Shown: in pieces, positions 42,420 through 51,902 of the stretch | Position numbering within the stretch: position 1 is the first letter of the stretch | Layout of the letters: each line of letters opens with the position of its first letter | The notes under the pieces: model-generated | Database searches by the model: none | Told to the model about the DNA's origin: nothing | The model's input: only the letters and a program-made list of their open reading frames with translations | Made by a program: the position numbers and the translations under genes | Assembly: GCA_022414725.1 (NCBI GenBank) | Contig: CM039462.1 | Span: 45,322,945-45,386,944 of the forward strand | Source: Microglena sp. YARC | Taxonomy: Eukaryota; Chlorophyta; Chlorophyceae; Chlamydomonadales; Chlamydomonadaceae | DNA: 64,000 bases | Reading direction: 5' to 3'

Positions 42420-42560
42420 TTTTCACTCGGGGTGCAACGGCACGCCACGAAAGGGTCGCTGCAGCTCAGGGCACAGAATAGATGATACTCAACTGAACGT
42501 GGGGTATTGCGCCTCAAGACGTTCGCTCCTGTTGTAACCTTCTCTTGCTCAACAACGGCA
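42420..42560 (-). pseudogene. Fragment of the T5orf172-protein middle region
   Basis: The minus strand reads RRNTPRSVEYHLFCALS followed by sequence matching 44500-44530. The right end matches TTGCTCAACAACGGCAAAG of the linker region at 44610. It joins pieces seen separately in the copies at 0.6 kb and 44.5 kb. Confidence 0.5.
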
Positions 42561-42894
42561 AAGATGGGGATTGCCCAGACCCCGATGTCTCACATCAATC
42601 CCTATTTCAAACGTGTTCACATGAACACCTCTGAAAAGACGTCTTTTGGAGACGAGGACATGTTTCCGCCGTTTGCATGCGAAGACAACTGCCATCTCCA
42701 GAAAGGCTCCCGTTGCACGCGCGGACGTCCTCCTCAATGTGTAGGAACATGACCGAACAATAATAAAATGTATGTATGTATGTGTCTTGCTGGCTGTGAA
42801 GAGGATAATAAGGTTCGTTAAAGGGTTGCAACAGTTGTTTACACCACTTCCAAGTGGCGATGATCCGCCACCGTGTGGTATGAATGGACGGACG

Positions 42895-43240
42895 GACGGT
42901 CTCCATCTCGGTAACAACAATTATTTCAACAAAAATAAATACTGAAGAATTCCGTAGGCTCACATCAATCCCTATTTTAAACAAACGTGTTCACATGAAC
43001 ACATCTGAAAAGACTCTCCATCTCGGGAAAAACAATTATTTCAACAAAAAATAAATACTGAAGAATGCCGGAGGCTCACATCAATCCCTATTTTAAACGT
43101 GTTCACATGAACACATCTGAAAAGACTCTCCATCTCGGTAACAACAATTGTTTCAACAAAAAATAAATACTGAAGAATTCCGGAGGCTCACATCAATCCC
43201 TATTTTAAACAAACGTGTTCACATGAACACCTCTGAAAAT
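42895..43240. repeat. 118-bp tandem repeat, 3 copies
   Basis: The unit contains CTCCATCTCGG, AACAATTATTTCAACAAA, ATAAATACTGAAGAAT, GGAGGCTCACATCAATCCC and GTGTTCACATGAACACATC. The last element is itself a palindrome (GTGTTCACATGAACAC). A partial copy lies at 40893. Confidence 0.9.
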
Positions 43241-43249
43241 GCGTGGGAG

Positions 43250-43745
43250 CGAGTCAGCAGCTGAATTCCCCTGCCCCACTCCGTGGGGGCTGCGATTCCC
43301 CTATCGATATACGAGAGCGCTTGTCTAGCAGACCCATGCTTGACATGTGATCACAGGTTGCGATTACTTTACCGTGTTTTCCGTCATCTGTGAGTGATTA
43401 TATCTTAGAGAGTATCGACTTCTTTGCGATGCGAGCGATTGTCCCCCTTAAGTCGACATCGTTCTGCCGACTGTAGTGGTCGCCGTGTGACTCGACACAG
43501 GTGCCGCCTGATGCGAGTGGTCTCGACATGATGCGAGTGTGACTCGACTCGACAGGTGCCGCCGCCTGATGCGAGAGGTCGCCATGTGATGTGACTCGAC
43601 TCGACAGGTGCCGCCGCCTGATGCGAGAGGGTCGCCATGTGATGTGATGTGACTCGACTCGACAGGTGCCGCCGTGTGTCCCGCGATTCCTCTTTCATAC
43701 TCCCTAGAAGTCTGCTTGAGACGACACATCGGAAACGCCCAAGCG
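43250..43745. repeat. Dispersed repeat R3 with minisatellite
   Basis: Same order as 38968-39490: CCCCACTCCGTGGG, CCTATCGATATACGAG, the GTGCCGCC minisatellite, then AGTCTGCTTGAGACGACAC. Confidence 0.85.
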
Positions 43746-43877
43746 TTCCAGTGAGAAAGAAGCTCAAGCGTTACAGTGATAATAAACCCAAGTGTTACAG
43801 TGAATCTTTTACAAACAACATACACATTGTGTAAGACTTGACAGTTAGTTACACAGTAGTGTGTAGTGTGTCTAATG

Positions 43878-44032
43878 CTTGATGTGAACTGTGGGCTCCC
43901 CTCCGGTCGCCCACCCGCTCGGTTCCTCGCGGAATCCTTTGTGGGGGCTCCCCTCCGGTCGCCCCCGGTCGCTTCGCTGGGGGGGAGAGGTGAAAGGGGC
44001 TCCGCTGCTTGTTGAATAATACAATCCGTTGT
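43878..44032. repeat. R1 repeat copy
   Basis: As at 25365-25525, with GGCTCCCCTCCGGTCGCCC duplicated. Confidence 0.8.
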
Positions 44033-44089
44033 TTGCCGATGGCTGTACATGGACAGCTCGTGACCCAAAAGGGCATCGGCGGCGGCGGT

Positions 44090-44535
44090 GTGAGGTCCGT
44101 GCGCAGAAGACGAAGTTTCAAGAGCTCCAGCATCCGGGAGACACTCTCCGGGCACAGGCGGTAGTTCCTCTCCTCCTTGGTGCGCTTGCCCTTGACCTGC
44201 GCGCGCGTGGTATCGACATGGTGAGCGAGACCCACGGCGTTCAGGATCATCTTCACAGACTTGGACACCTTGCGCAGGTCCCACCCGTCGCAAACGCCGC
44301 ACGAGGCATGGCTGAACAGCCGAGCGGTGTTGTTGTAGTCGCGGAACATCTGTGTTCCCTTGAGCTTGGCGTCGAACACCGTCATCAGATTTGGGATGAT
44401 GGTTGTAGTGTCGAATGGGGACACAAAACCCAGAGCAGAGAGCGTCTCCTCTATCACCACGATCTTCAGAAGATCGGGGTGCAACGGCACGCCACGAAAG
44501 GGGCGCTGCAGCTCAGGGCACAGAATAGATGCAGC
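44090..44535 (-). pseudogene. C-terminal part of a T5orf172-associated viral protein
   Basis: An open minus frame encodes ELQRPFRGVPLHPDLLKIVV, then DTTTIIPNLMTVFDAKLKG, FSHASCGVCDGWDLRKVSKS, and VDTTRAQVKGKRTKEERNYR before running into R1. Its upstream end is a triplicated 22-bp unit (GCAGCTCAGGGCACAGAATA and variants, 44508-44575) that separates it from the T5orf172 frame at 44.6-45.0 kb. I infer that both belonged to one gene. The Cys-rich SCGVCDGW could bind metal. A piece of this region makes the hairpin at 817-957. Domain unknown; the DNA-binding D5 C-terminal domain is an alternative. Confidence 0.5.
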
Positions 44536-44575
44536 TCAGGGCACAGGATAGATGCAGCTCAGGGCACAGAATAGA
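44508..44575. repeat. 22-bp tandem triplication
   Basis: GCAGCTCAGGGCACAGAATA followed by GATG/GAT, three copies. It disrupts the reading frame of the T5orf172 gene. Confidence 0.9.
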
Positions 44576-45009
44576 TGTTCCTTCTCTCGCTCATTCTCGC
44601 GTTCCTTCTCTCGCTCAACAACGGCAAAGCTGGGGGGGTCTGGCGGCACGTCCTCGGTGCCGCAATCAATGCTGTCGACGCCACCTGTCCACACGTACTG
44701 GAATACGACATCGGCCATCTCCCGAAAGACGGCACCTGCATCACCTGCGTCAAGTTGGTAGTACTCGTACCCAACGTCGGGACGGGGCTTGACTCGAGGG
44801 TCTCCGCGAAGGTACCGGAGCAGGACAGTCTCAGCCTCCCCACAAGCACGCGGATTAAGTACGTGGATCATCTTTGAGTTCTTCGGGTACTGAGAAAGTC
44901 GCTTACCAAAGGGCTTCGACGTCCTGCCCACCTTGACGACGATCTCATCCTTCTGAATGAACTTGTGCTCAACCAACGCGTACACGACATTGGTTGTCAT
45001 GTGCGCCAT
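44576..45009 (-). CDS. T5orf172/GIY-YIG-like protein, N-terminal part
   Basis: The ATG at 45009 starts MAHMTTNVVYALVEHKF. The GIY-YIG-like core is VYALVE...VVKVGRTSKP...KRLSQYPKNS, then AETVLLRYLRGDPRVKPRPD and FREMADVVFQYVWTGG, then CGTEDVPPDPP and a charged KERENEREKE linker. It is collinear and about 80% similar to the frameshifted copy at 120-598, and here the frame is intact to the 22-bp triplication, where it ends in unrelated residues. GIY-YIG-clan proteins include nucleases, but the catalytic Arg/Glu set cannot be confirmed by eye. Its role in virus biology is unknown. Confidence 0.65.
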
Positions 45010-45154
45010 GATAGCTGTCGAGCTGCTCCTATGCTATCCCAATGCGCGCGTTTACACCACTGCCACGAGACAATGAGTTGCGATGATCCGCCACTGTGTG
45101 TCATGAATGGACGGACGGACGGTGTGGATGCGACAGTTTTCCACCGTTTTGCGT

Positions 45155-45890
45155 GAGATGATTGATGCCTTGACAGGTTTCTGCAGCTCAATTCCCCTAC
45201 CCCACTCCGTGGGGCCCGCGATTACCCTATCGATATACGAGATCTATTGTCTAGCAGACCTCTGCTTGACATGTGATCACCGTTTGCGATTACTTTACCG
45301 GGTTTTTCGTCATCTGTGAGTGATATCTTACAGTATCGAGGTATTGACACAGGTGCCGCCGTGATGCTAGAGGTCGGTCGCTCTGTGACTTTACACAGGT
45401 GCCGCCGTGATGCGAGAGGTCGGTCGCTCTGTGACTGAGTCAATGGGCGTTCCTCGCTCCCGGCCGATTTTGACTGGTCAAAGGTTCGGGTCTGTCGCAT
45501 GGTCGCGATTCCGGGATGGTCGAAATCTCTGGCCGGCGATTCGTTCCCAAGGCTCTAGCTTCTGCGCAGCTTCCGAATCCATCACCGGCGATTTTCGACC
45601 GCGTTCGAGTTCACAGTTTGAAGCCGACGAGTCCCGGAAAATTCAAAAAATCGGCCGGGAGCCAGGAACGCCCATTGCGAGTCTCGACACAGGTGCCGCC
45701 GTGATGCGAGATGTCGCCATGTGACTCTGTGACTCGACACACGTGCCGCCGTGATGCGAGATGTCGCCATATGACTCTGTGACTCGACACACGTGCCGCC
45801 GTGATGCGAGATGTCGCCATGTGACTCTGTGACTCGACTCACACAGATGCCGCCGTCCTTGATGAGAGTGGTCGCCGTTCCTCTAAAAAC
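45155..45890. repeat. Dispersed repeat R3, longest copy, hosting a MITE
   Basis: Same blocks as the other R3 copies, with about nine minisatellite units (ACACAGGTGCCGCCGTGATG then CGAGATGTCGCCATGTGACT). A MITE interrupts the array at 45442-45676. Confidence 0.85.
45442..45676. mobile_element. MITE, 235 bp, same terminal repeats
   Basis: It starts AATGGGCGTTCCTCGCTCCC then GGCCGATTTTGACTGG and ends AAAAAATCGGCCGGGAGCCA then GGAACGCCCATT. The interior differs from the other MITEs. The flanks AGTC and GCGA do not match, so no target duplication is visible; GAGTC occurs on both sides with an offset. Confidence 0.75.
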
Positions 45891-46583
45891 GAGTGTAAAC
45901 GTAGTGAGTGGCATAAGCCCCCTCACCCAAATCCTGTGTAGTGCTGGCGGCGGTACAATCGATCGCCGGACATGATAAAGGCCCGACGATCCCCGAAACT
46001 GCATAATTTATTTCCTTTTGTTTTGTTCTCCTCTCTCTTCCTTCGAACACGACCGACCGACCGACCGACATCTTCCTCCTTTCCATAAGCAGCATCATTC
46101 ATCGAGCCTCGAGTGAAGTGTGTGGCTCACGCCCGACAGCATCGATGGGGATGACCAAAACCCCGATGTCTGATAACACACTCGAGGTTGGCTAACCTCT
46201 CGGATCGATGAGAGTGCTGTCAAGGTAGCCGCCACCGCTTGTGAAGACGAGCAGTTCCTCTGTCAAAAGAGGAATCGTCAGACTCTCTCCTTCCAAGCTG
46301 TGAAAGTCTCCTGGGCACTCTGTACGATCCTTGATGGTTCCTTGAAGCCGCCTTAGTCCTTCCTTTCCTTTCCTTTGCTTCCATCCTTATTTTCTGAACA
46401 AATCTAGATAATCCATAAGCATCATTATCATCGAGCCTGGAGACAGATGGACTAGACAATGAGGATCCGTGGTGTCTTTTGGAGACGAGGACATGTTTCC
46501 GCCGTGGTGTGGAGTCAGATGGACGATGACAGTGTTCCTCCCTTTGCGTGTGTTCGTACGTAAGTGTGTTTGCTTGCATTCAT
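45891..46583. other. No recognisable gene
   Basis: It contains AAAAACGAGTGTAAACG (about 45886), a GACC tetranucleotide run (about 46048-46066) and GATGGGGATGACCAAAACCC similar to 42565. Region 3' of the primase-helicase gene. Confidence 0.5.
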
Positions 46584-49130
46584 TCATGCGTGAGTCGTGA
46601 GTGCACCACCACCATCATCATGTCGTAGCCGCAATCCCATATACCCGCGTGTCGACTTCCCTTTGATTTGAAGCACTTTTTTTACGAACCCCTTGTTCTT
46701 CATCTGACTGTGGAACCACTTTTCTCGATCGTTACTGTCCCCGCTTTCCTCGAGATACATGTGGAACAAGGCAACGCTCGACTCCCTGAAATCTTCCGCA
46801 AACTCGCAGTTCTCGGCGAGGAATGCTTGCACGCCGTCCTGCTCCGCCAAGTATTGTCTTGTAAATTCGGTGACCTTCTTTGGCGCCACGGCCTTCAGGC
46901 CCTCCGCCCCCCCGTACCACGCCACCGCGCCCTCGACCAGCCAGGCGAACAGAGAAGACTGACCCTCTGGAGACTTCAGTTTATCCTTCATGGTTCTGTC
47001 ACACTGCCGCAGCGTCGCGGTCTCGCTCTCCCCAGGTATGAGATCCCTGAAAGTCACCGGAAAGTGAACCACGAGAATTCTTTCGACCATTGCAATGATC
47101 ACATCGGACATCTCTGGCATGTAGTTGGTTACTAAGATTGCGAGATGTCGAGGCATCACCGTCACCGGGTCCTTGTAAAGCGCCTTTGCCGGGAAACCGT
47201 CTCCTCCTGTCAGCAGTTGGACCTCGTTCGTCTTCAGCTTCTCCCCAGACTTGAGCTCGTTGAAGACCGCGACTCTCGCTCCTATCAACTTTGCACGCTC
47301 TGCGTCGAGGTTACTGCACGCCCTTGATTCGCTTATGATCGCACAATTCATCTCCTTGTAGTATGCCCCTAGCAGCTGCTGCAGCGCCTGCGTCAACAGC
47401 CCCTTTCCGTTCCGCCCTGTCCCTGTCCATATAGGAAAAACCTCCTCTCTTACTTCGCCCGTTGTGGCGTACCCAAGAAGACGTTGAAGAAACCGCGCCA
47501 TGTCCTCGTCCCCGCCCATGATCTTCTCGACGATCCTGTGAATCCACTCTGCGCGTGCGGCATTGGTCCTCTCATGTTTTTTGTCATTGTCGTCGTCATT
47601 ATTATCGTACTCCACGTCCAGTTCGTTGTGCACCATATCTTCTGCCACCCTCTGTCTCTTCTGACCTGTACTGAGGTCCACCACGTTCCCCCCCTTGATC
47701 CCGATCAAGTGCCTATTGCCGTCCAGGCGTTGCTCGAACGTCTCGTCAATGAGAAGTGGCCCTGCGAAGTCCATCGTGTTCTTCACTCCACGGGAAGACT
47801 GTATGTACCGGATCAGCCTGGCAACTTCTTTTTTTTTCGCATCCAGATCTGCTTTACTCCTGGAGTCTTCTTCTTCTTCTTTTCCCACCACCACTCCGAT
47901 GCACAACTGTGCGGCCTGTGTCGATATCCATAAATCGACGTCCCTGAGTATCCCTTCTAAGACCTTGCTCGCCACGGTCTTCACCCACCCATCCTCCACA
48001 TTGACCCACCTGCACGTGTCCTCATCGAATATGTAGTAGTCGCTGCATCCCTTCCCCGTCTTCTTCAACGTCCCTTTAAGAAGATAGTGCACGATCTCCC
48101 CCAATCCACGGTCTCCCTTGTCCCAACTGTCCCGTATTATTTTTGGAATCGAAGATGCTCGGTACACAGCGTACCCGCGCGGGTCGTCCTCGCCGGCCCA
48201 CTTGACCACCGACTTCATTGTCATCTTCGGCCCGTCATAGTCGGGCCTTCCCACCGTCTCCCATAGCTTCTCTGCGGCTTCCTCGTCGTATCTTGGCGAC
48301 ACCTTGGACATGTTTTTCCATAGCGCCTTGTACGCCTCGCCGTACTCGTTCTTCAATGCCGTCGCCACTCCTCGCCATGTGTCTCTAGAATCCCACCTGT
48401 TTTTTCCTAGGAGCAGTAGAATCTTCTCTATATGCGTGCTCTCCATGAAGCTTGTCGGCATCATTATCCCCTGCTCTACCTCCGTTGTTGTTGGTGATGT
48501 GTTTTCCACCTTTGCCTTTGAGTATCCCGCCGCTCCCTTACTCGTCCTTTTATTCTTCTTCTTCGCCACCGCCACCCTCTCCATCAGCGCCTTTGGAATG
48601 TACGGTATCGACTCCAGCTCCCACGGAGCCCTTCCCTCCTTCCATGCCTTCCCCTCAGTGGGCGCAACAGACAGCAGACCCCTGGTCCCTGTCCGGCACA
48701 GGCTCTTCATATCAACCTTCCTTGCATCATCATCGACTTGTCGTGCACCGTCATAGTACCCCTCCTCGTCTGCCCATGTCGGGCGCAAGAACATGTAGTG
48801 GCGTCCCTTCCTAGTCTCTTGAATGGCACACCTCTGCATGGCCTCACCCACCTCACCATCTTCATCTTCCATCCTCTCCAACCACTGCACTGTCTCTGCG
48901 TCGTCCGCGTCGACCACAACCAATCCATCCAGCAACATTCCCCATGCCTTGTGTGTTGGGTTGTTGTTCGCGTACGCGTCCGCTTCGGCCCATCCCCACT
49001 TCGCTTTTCCTAAATGCTTGTGTTTAGGCGCCTTCAAATCAGTCATGGGCATCAATACTGTTCTTCCCACACTCACCTCAGATCTCTTCAGCCACGCGCT
49101 GAGCTTCTGCAACTCTTCGTAGGATGCCAT
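46584..49130 (-). CDS. Primase-polymerase / SF3 helicase replication protein, intact
   Basis: 848 residues with a clean frame. Residues ~40-185 look like a bifunctional primase-polymerase (archaeo-eukaryotic primase) domain: KWGWAEADAYA, the acidic DGLVVVDADD (~70) and the basic TRKGRHYMFLRP (~110). Residues ~230-315 fit a PriCT-2-like helical domain (KNRWDSRDTWRGVATALKNE ... MTMKSVVKWAGEDDPRGYAV). Residues ~340-540 are the D5_N-like region (YIFDEDTCRWVNVEDGWVKT, HLIGIKGGNVVDLSTG). The SF3 helicase follows: Walker A WTGTGRNGKG (~570), Walker B-type RVAVFNELKSGEKL (~622) and sensor HLAILVTNYMPEM (~670). It ends with a winged-helix-like tail. It should initiate and unwind at a viral or plasmid origin. 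The fold order is that of replicators of polinton-like viruses, virophages and phages. Confidence 0.9.
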   Translation of the reverse strand: MASYEELQKLSAWLKRSEVSVGRTVLMPMTDLKAPKHKHLGKAKWGWAEADAYANNNPTHKAWGMLLDGLVVVDADDAETVQWLERMEDEDGEVGEAMQRCAIQETRKGRHYMFLRPTWADEEGYYDGARQVDDDARKVDMKSLCRTGTRGLLSVAPTEGKAWKEGRAPWELESIPYIPKALMERVAVAKKKNKRTSKGAAGYSKAKVENTSPTTTEVEQGIMMPTSFMESTHIEKILLLLGKNRWDSRDTWRGVATALKNEYGEAYKALWKNMSKVSPRYDEEAAEKLWETVGRPDYDGPKMTMKSVVKWAGEDDPRGYAVYRASSIPKIIRDSWDKGDRGLGEIVHYLLKGTLKKTGKGCSDYYIFDEDTCRWVNVEDGWVKTVASKVLEGILRDVDLWISTQAAQLCIGVVVGKEEEEDSRSKADLDAKKKEVARLIRYIQSSRGVKNTMDFAGPLLIDETFEQRLDGNRHLIGIKGGNVVDLSTGQKRQRVAEDMVHNELDVEYDNNDDDNDKKHERTNAARAEWIHRIVEKIMGGDEDMARFLQRLLGYATTGEVREEVFPIWTGTGRNGKGLLTQALQQLLGAYYKEMNCAIISESRACSNLDAERAKLIGARVAVFNELKSGEKLKTNEVQLLTGGDGFPAKALYKDPVTVMPRHLAILVTNYMPEMSDVIIAMVERILVVHFPVTFRDLIPGESETATLRQCDRTMKDKLKSPEGQSSLFAWLVEGAVAWYGGAEGLKAVAPKKVTEFTRQYLAEQDGVQAFLAENCEFAEDFRESSVALFHMYLEESGDSNDREKWFHSQMKNKGFVKKVLQIKGKSTRGYMGLRLRHDDGGGALTTHA

Positions 49131-49238
49131 GTCGTTTAATTGATGTTATGCATTCATACAGTATTTCCTTTAAGCCACCCTAAGATGATTGTTTTTCTTC
49201 TCGCGTGCGTGTCTGCATCCATGAATGTGTGTTGCGTT

Positions 49239-49544
49239 TCATACTAAAAGCTGTTGTCTTGCCGCATTCTTCTCCTCTTTATTCCGTTGCCTCCACTTTC
49301 TGCAGCTCTCCCCAAGCGCCTCCCTGACCTCCTCGCTGTACCTTGAGACATTCGGGTCAAACTTCATGATCTCACGCATCGCCTTCATGACCATACCCGC
49401 CTCTGCCTCGCATCTATCCCCCAGTATGCTATTCACTCTCTCTTCCAGTTCGAAGTATCGTTTCTTTGACAACGTTGATGTCCCCTTGTCTCCATTTTTG
49501 TTTTTTGGCGTGAAGAACCTAGTCTCCTTGCTCGATGACATCAT
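49239..49544 (-). CDS. Small charged helical protein, paralogue A
   Basis: 101 residues. After a disordered N-terminus with KNGDKGTSTLSKKRYFELEE the rest is helical (MVMKAMREIMKFDPNVSRYS, EEVREALGESCRKWRQRNKE). It is about 75% similar to the protein at 50708-51022 on the opposite strand. It is 108 bases upstream of the primase-helicase gene and co-oriented, so they may be one transcription unit. It might be an accessory DNA-binding protein (inference from charge and position). No family recognised. Confidence 0.6.
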   Translation of the reverse strand: MMSSSKETRFFTPKNKNGDKGTSTLSKKRYFELEERVNSILGDRCEAEAGMVMKAMREIMKFDPNVSRYSEEVREALGESCRKWRQRNKEEKNAARQQLLV

Positions 49545-49929
49545 TAATGTGCGATTATTATTCGTTTCTTTTACAATAAATTGTCCATCTCTTCTCCATT
49601 ATAGATTTCCCCTCTCCCTTATACACACGCTCAATCGCTTCTCAGACCCTTCACTCGCACACACACTGAAGAGCATAATGATGGAACACCCGGAATGACT
49701 TATCGTCCACACTCACAAAATAGACCGCCCCCCCCCCCGCATCCTTACATGACACACGACGGCTTTCGCATCCCCCCGTCCGTACATTTATTCGCTCACA
49801 CACATACCATGGCGACTGTCGCAGACCCCCGTACGTACATTCATGACACACGTCCTCGAATGAAGTGTTGTAACCAACGCAGAAGACTCTTTTACTAACT
49901 TATTCTCCTCTTTAGACGTTGTCTCATAT
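49545..49929. other. Intergenic, no gene
   Basis: A C-rich tract lies at about 49731-49741. Upstream region of paralogue A. Confidence 0.5.
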
Positions 49930-50625
49930 TGTTTTTTGTATCAACTCAGATTGACATCCCCATTGTTGTTTAGGTCTTTACGAGGTACATTATATATATA
50001 TACAATTGTTTACTTCCTACACGAAAGTAGTAAAATTACACCATAATGGAAAGTCCTATAAGGGGACTTGAATAGAGAAAGTTTCCATTTTTTGTGTAAT
50101 ATTAAGGATTTCGTGTAGGGGCGTACCGAATCCGGTATTTGAGGCCATTAGAAGTCTGATCAAAAATACACAGACGTTGGTTGTCTCAACTCAGCTTGAC
50201 ATCCCCATTGTTGTTTAGGTCTTACGAGGTACATTATATATATATACAATTGTTTACTTCCTACACGAAAGTAGTAAAATTACACCATAATGGAAAGTCC
50301 TATAAGGGGACTTGAATAGAGAAAGTTTCCTTTTTTGGTGTAATATTAAGGATTTCGTGTAGGGGCGTACCGAATCCGGTATTTGAGGCCATTAGAAGTC
50401 TGATCAAAAATACACAGACGTTGGTTGTCTCAACTCAGCTTGACATCCCCATTGTTGTTTAGGTCTTACGAGGTACATTATATATATATACAATTTTTTA
50501 CTTCCTACACGAAAGTAGTAAAATTACACCATAATGGAAAGTCCTATAAGGGGACTTGAATAGAGAAAGTTTCCTTTTTTGGTGTAATATTAAGGATTTC
50601 GTGTAGGGGCAAATCAAAACTATTC
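49930..50625. repeat. 245-bp direct repeat, three copies, with internal inverted repeats
   Basis: Starts align at GACATCCCCATTGTTGTTTA (about 49953, 50198 and 50442). Each unit contains ATTATATATATATACAATT, CCTACACGAAAGTAGT, AAATTACACCATAATGG, and later TTGGTGTAATATTAAGG and TTTCGTGTAGG. TACACGAAA and ATTACACC are matched by reverse complements, so each unit can fold into a long stem. The third copy is truncated at the right. The repeat lies between two divergently transcribed paralogues beside a replication gene. Confidence 0.9.
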
Positions 50626-50707
50626 CTATTTTCTTCTCCGTATATAGACTTTTCTTTTTGATGAGACAAGTGAAACAAATATTATATATTAATATTTGAA
50701 TCGCACA

Positions 50708-51022
50708 ATGAACTCGTCGAGGAAGGTGACGAAGTTCGTCACGCCAACAAACCAAAATGGAGACAAGGGGATTTCAACGTTGTCAAAGAAACGATACTTC
50801 GAGATGGAAGAGAGAGTGAAGATGATACTGGGGGCTAAATTACAGGAAGAGGCGGGCATGGTCATGAAGGCGATGCGTGAGATCATGAAGTTCGACCCGA
50901 ATGTATCAAGGTACAGTGAGGAGGTCAGGGAGGCGCTTGAGGAGAACTCAAGGAAGTGGAGGCAACGGAATAAGGACGAGAAAAATGCGGTAAGATTAAA
51001 TTATGGTTTAGAAGTTTTATAA
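50708..51022 (+). CDS. Small charged helical protein, paralogue B
   Basis: 104 residues from the ATG at 50708 (MNSSRKVTKF). The core KNGDKG/QNGDKG, LSKKRYFEMEERVKMIL and MVMKAMREIMKFDPNVSRYS is nearly identical to paralogue A. The last 9 residues differ. It is divergently oriented from A with the 245-bp repeats between them. Confidence 0.6.
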   Translation: MNSSRKVTKFVTPTNQNGDKGISTLSKKRYFEMEERVKMILGAKLQEEAGMVMKAMREIMKFDPNVSRYSEEVREALEENSRKWRQRNKDEKNAVRLNYGLEVL

Positions 51023-51725
51023 AGAGGTCAAGTATGATTTTTCATGCCTCACCCTCAAGCTTCTCCAGATCCGTCTAATAGATGGCGATGTCTCAAGCAG
51101 ACACCTTATTTTGAAATCTCTGTTGGTTTTTATGAAGGGAGTGGAATCACCATGCTAATTGGAACCTGACTCAATAGAAAACGGTGGTATGATGATGAAT
51201 TGTGTCAAGCATACGCCTTCTTGAGCCTGCGCATGTCCGTGCGTGTGCGTGATGACTCGACACATCCGCCGGCGCCGCATTCGTACCGCGATCGATCCAT
51301 CGTTTGACACTGTAGCCTCCGGCGAGCTCCCTAAACACTTTGCGGAAGCTCTCTAAGACGAGGGGTGTGGGCCTGTAGCGTTTGTCAAGACACGTGGTCT
51401 TCAGGGCCCCTTTAATATGCGTGGGAGCGAGTCAGCAGCTGAATTCCACTGCCCCACTCCGTGGGACCCGCGATTCCCCTTTCATAATCCCGACATATTT
51501 CTCAAGCAGACTTCTGCTTGAGTTTTGTTTCTTTAGAGAGAGGAGAACGTTACACACTTAGCAAAACAATGTTGTTATTGTGGAGAGAGAGAGGGAACGT
51601 TGCATCCATCTGGGGGAGAGGGGGAACGTTACATACTCAGCAAAACAATGCCGAGACCTGTATGGATCAAAGTTGTTTACACTCGTTTTTATTAAAAGAA
51701 TAGTTTTAGTTGCTAATCTGTCAAC
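51023..51725. other. Repeat patchwork, no gene
   Basis: It contains the R3 segment GAGTCAGCAGCTGAATTCC at 51429, the hairpin CAAGCAGACTTCTGCTTG at about 51503, a ~70-bp duplicated GAACGTTACA unit (51548, 51623) and GTTTACACTCGTTTTTA at about 51672. Confidence 0.6.
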
Positions 51726-51836
51726 GGGGTTGTAGCTCAGTGGTAGAGCGTGATGTTAAGTCAATTTTATTCATTCCTTGATCATGTCGCCCACTGAGCG
51801 ATATATAAGATCCGGGTTCGAATCTCGGTACCTCCA
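51726..51836 (+). tRNA. tRNA-like gene with long anticodon/variable region (copy 1)
   Basis: The A-box/D-arm GTAGCTCAGTGGTAGAGC and the B-box/T-arm CCGGGTTCGAATCTCGG are canonical. The acceptor GGGGTTG pairs imperfectly with TACCTCC. The anticodon stem could be GTGAT/ATCAT with a 26-base loop, implying an intron, and the variable region is long. The isotype cannot be assigned. A tRNA-derived SINE head is the alternative. Confidence 0.5.
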
Positions 51837-51902
51837 GTGTTTTGCCAAAGTTCCACCTTCAGTTAATCAAGTTACCTGAGTTAGTCAATTAAGTTAACTA
51901 AG

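Noticed and set aside
47484..49122. Plus-strand frames across the primase-helicase gene
   Set aside because: Antisense shadows; the minus-strand 848-codon frame has ordered domains.
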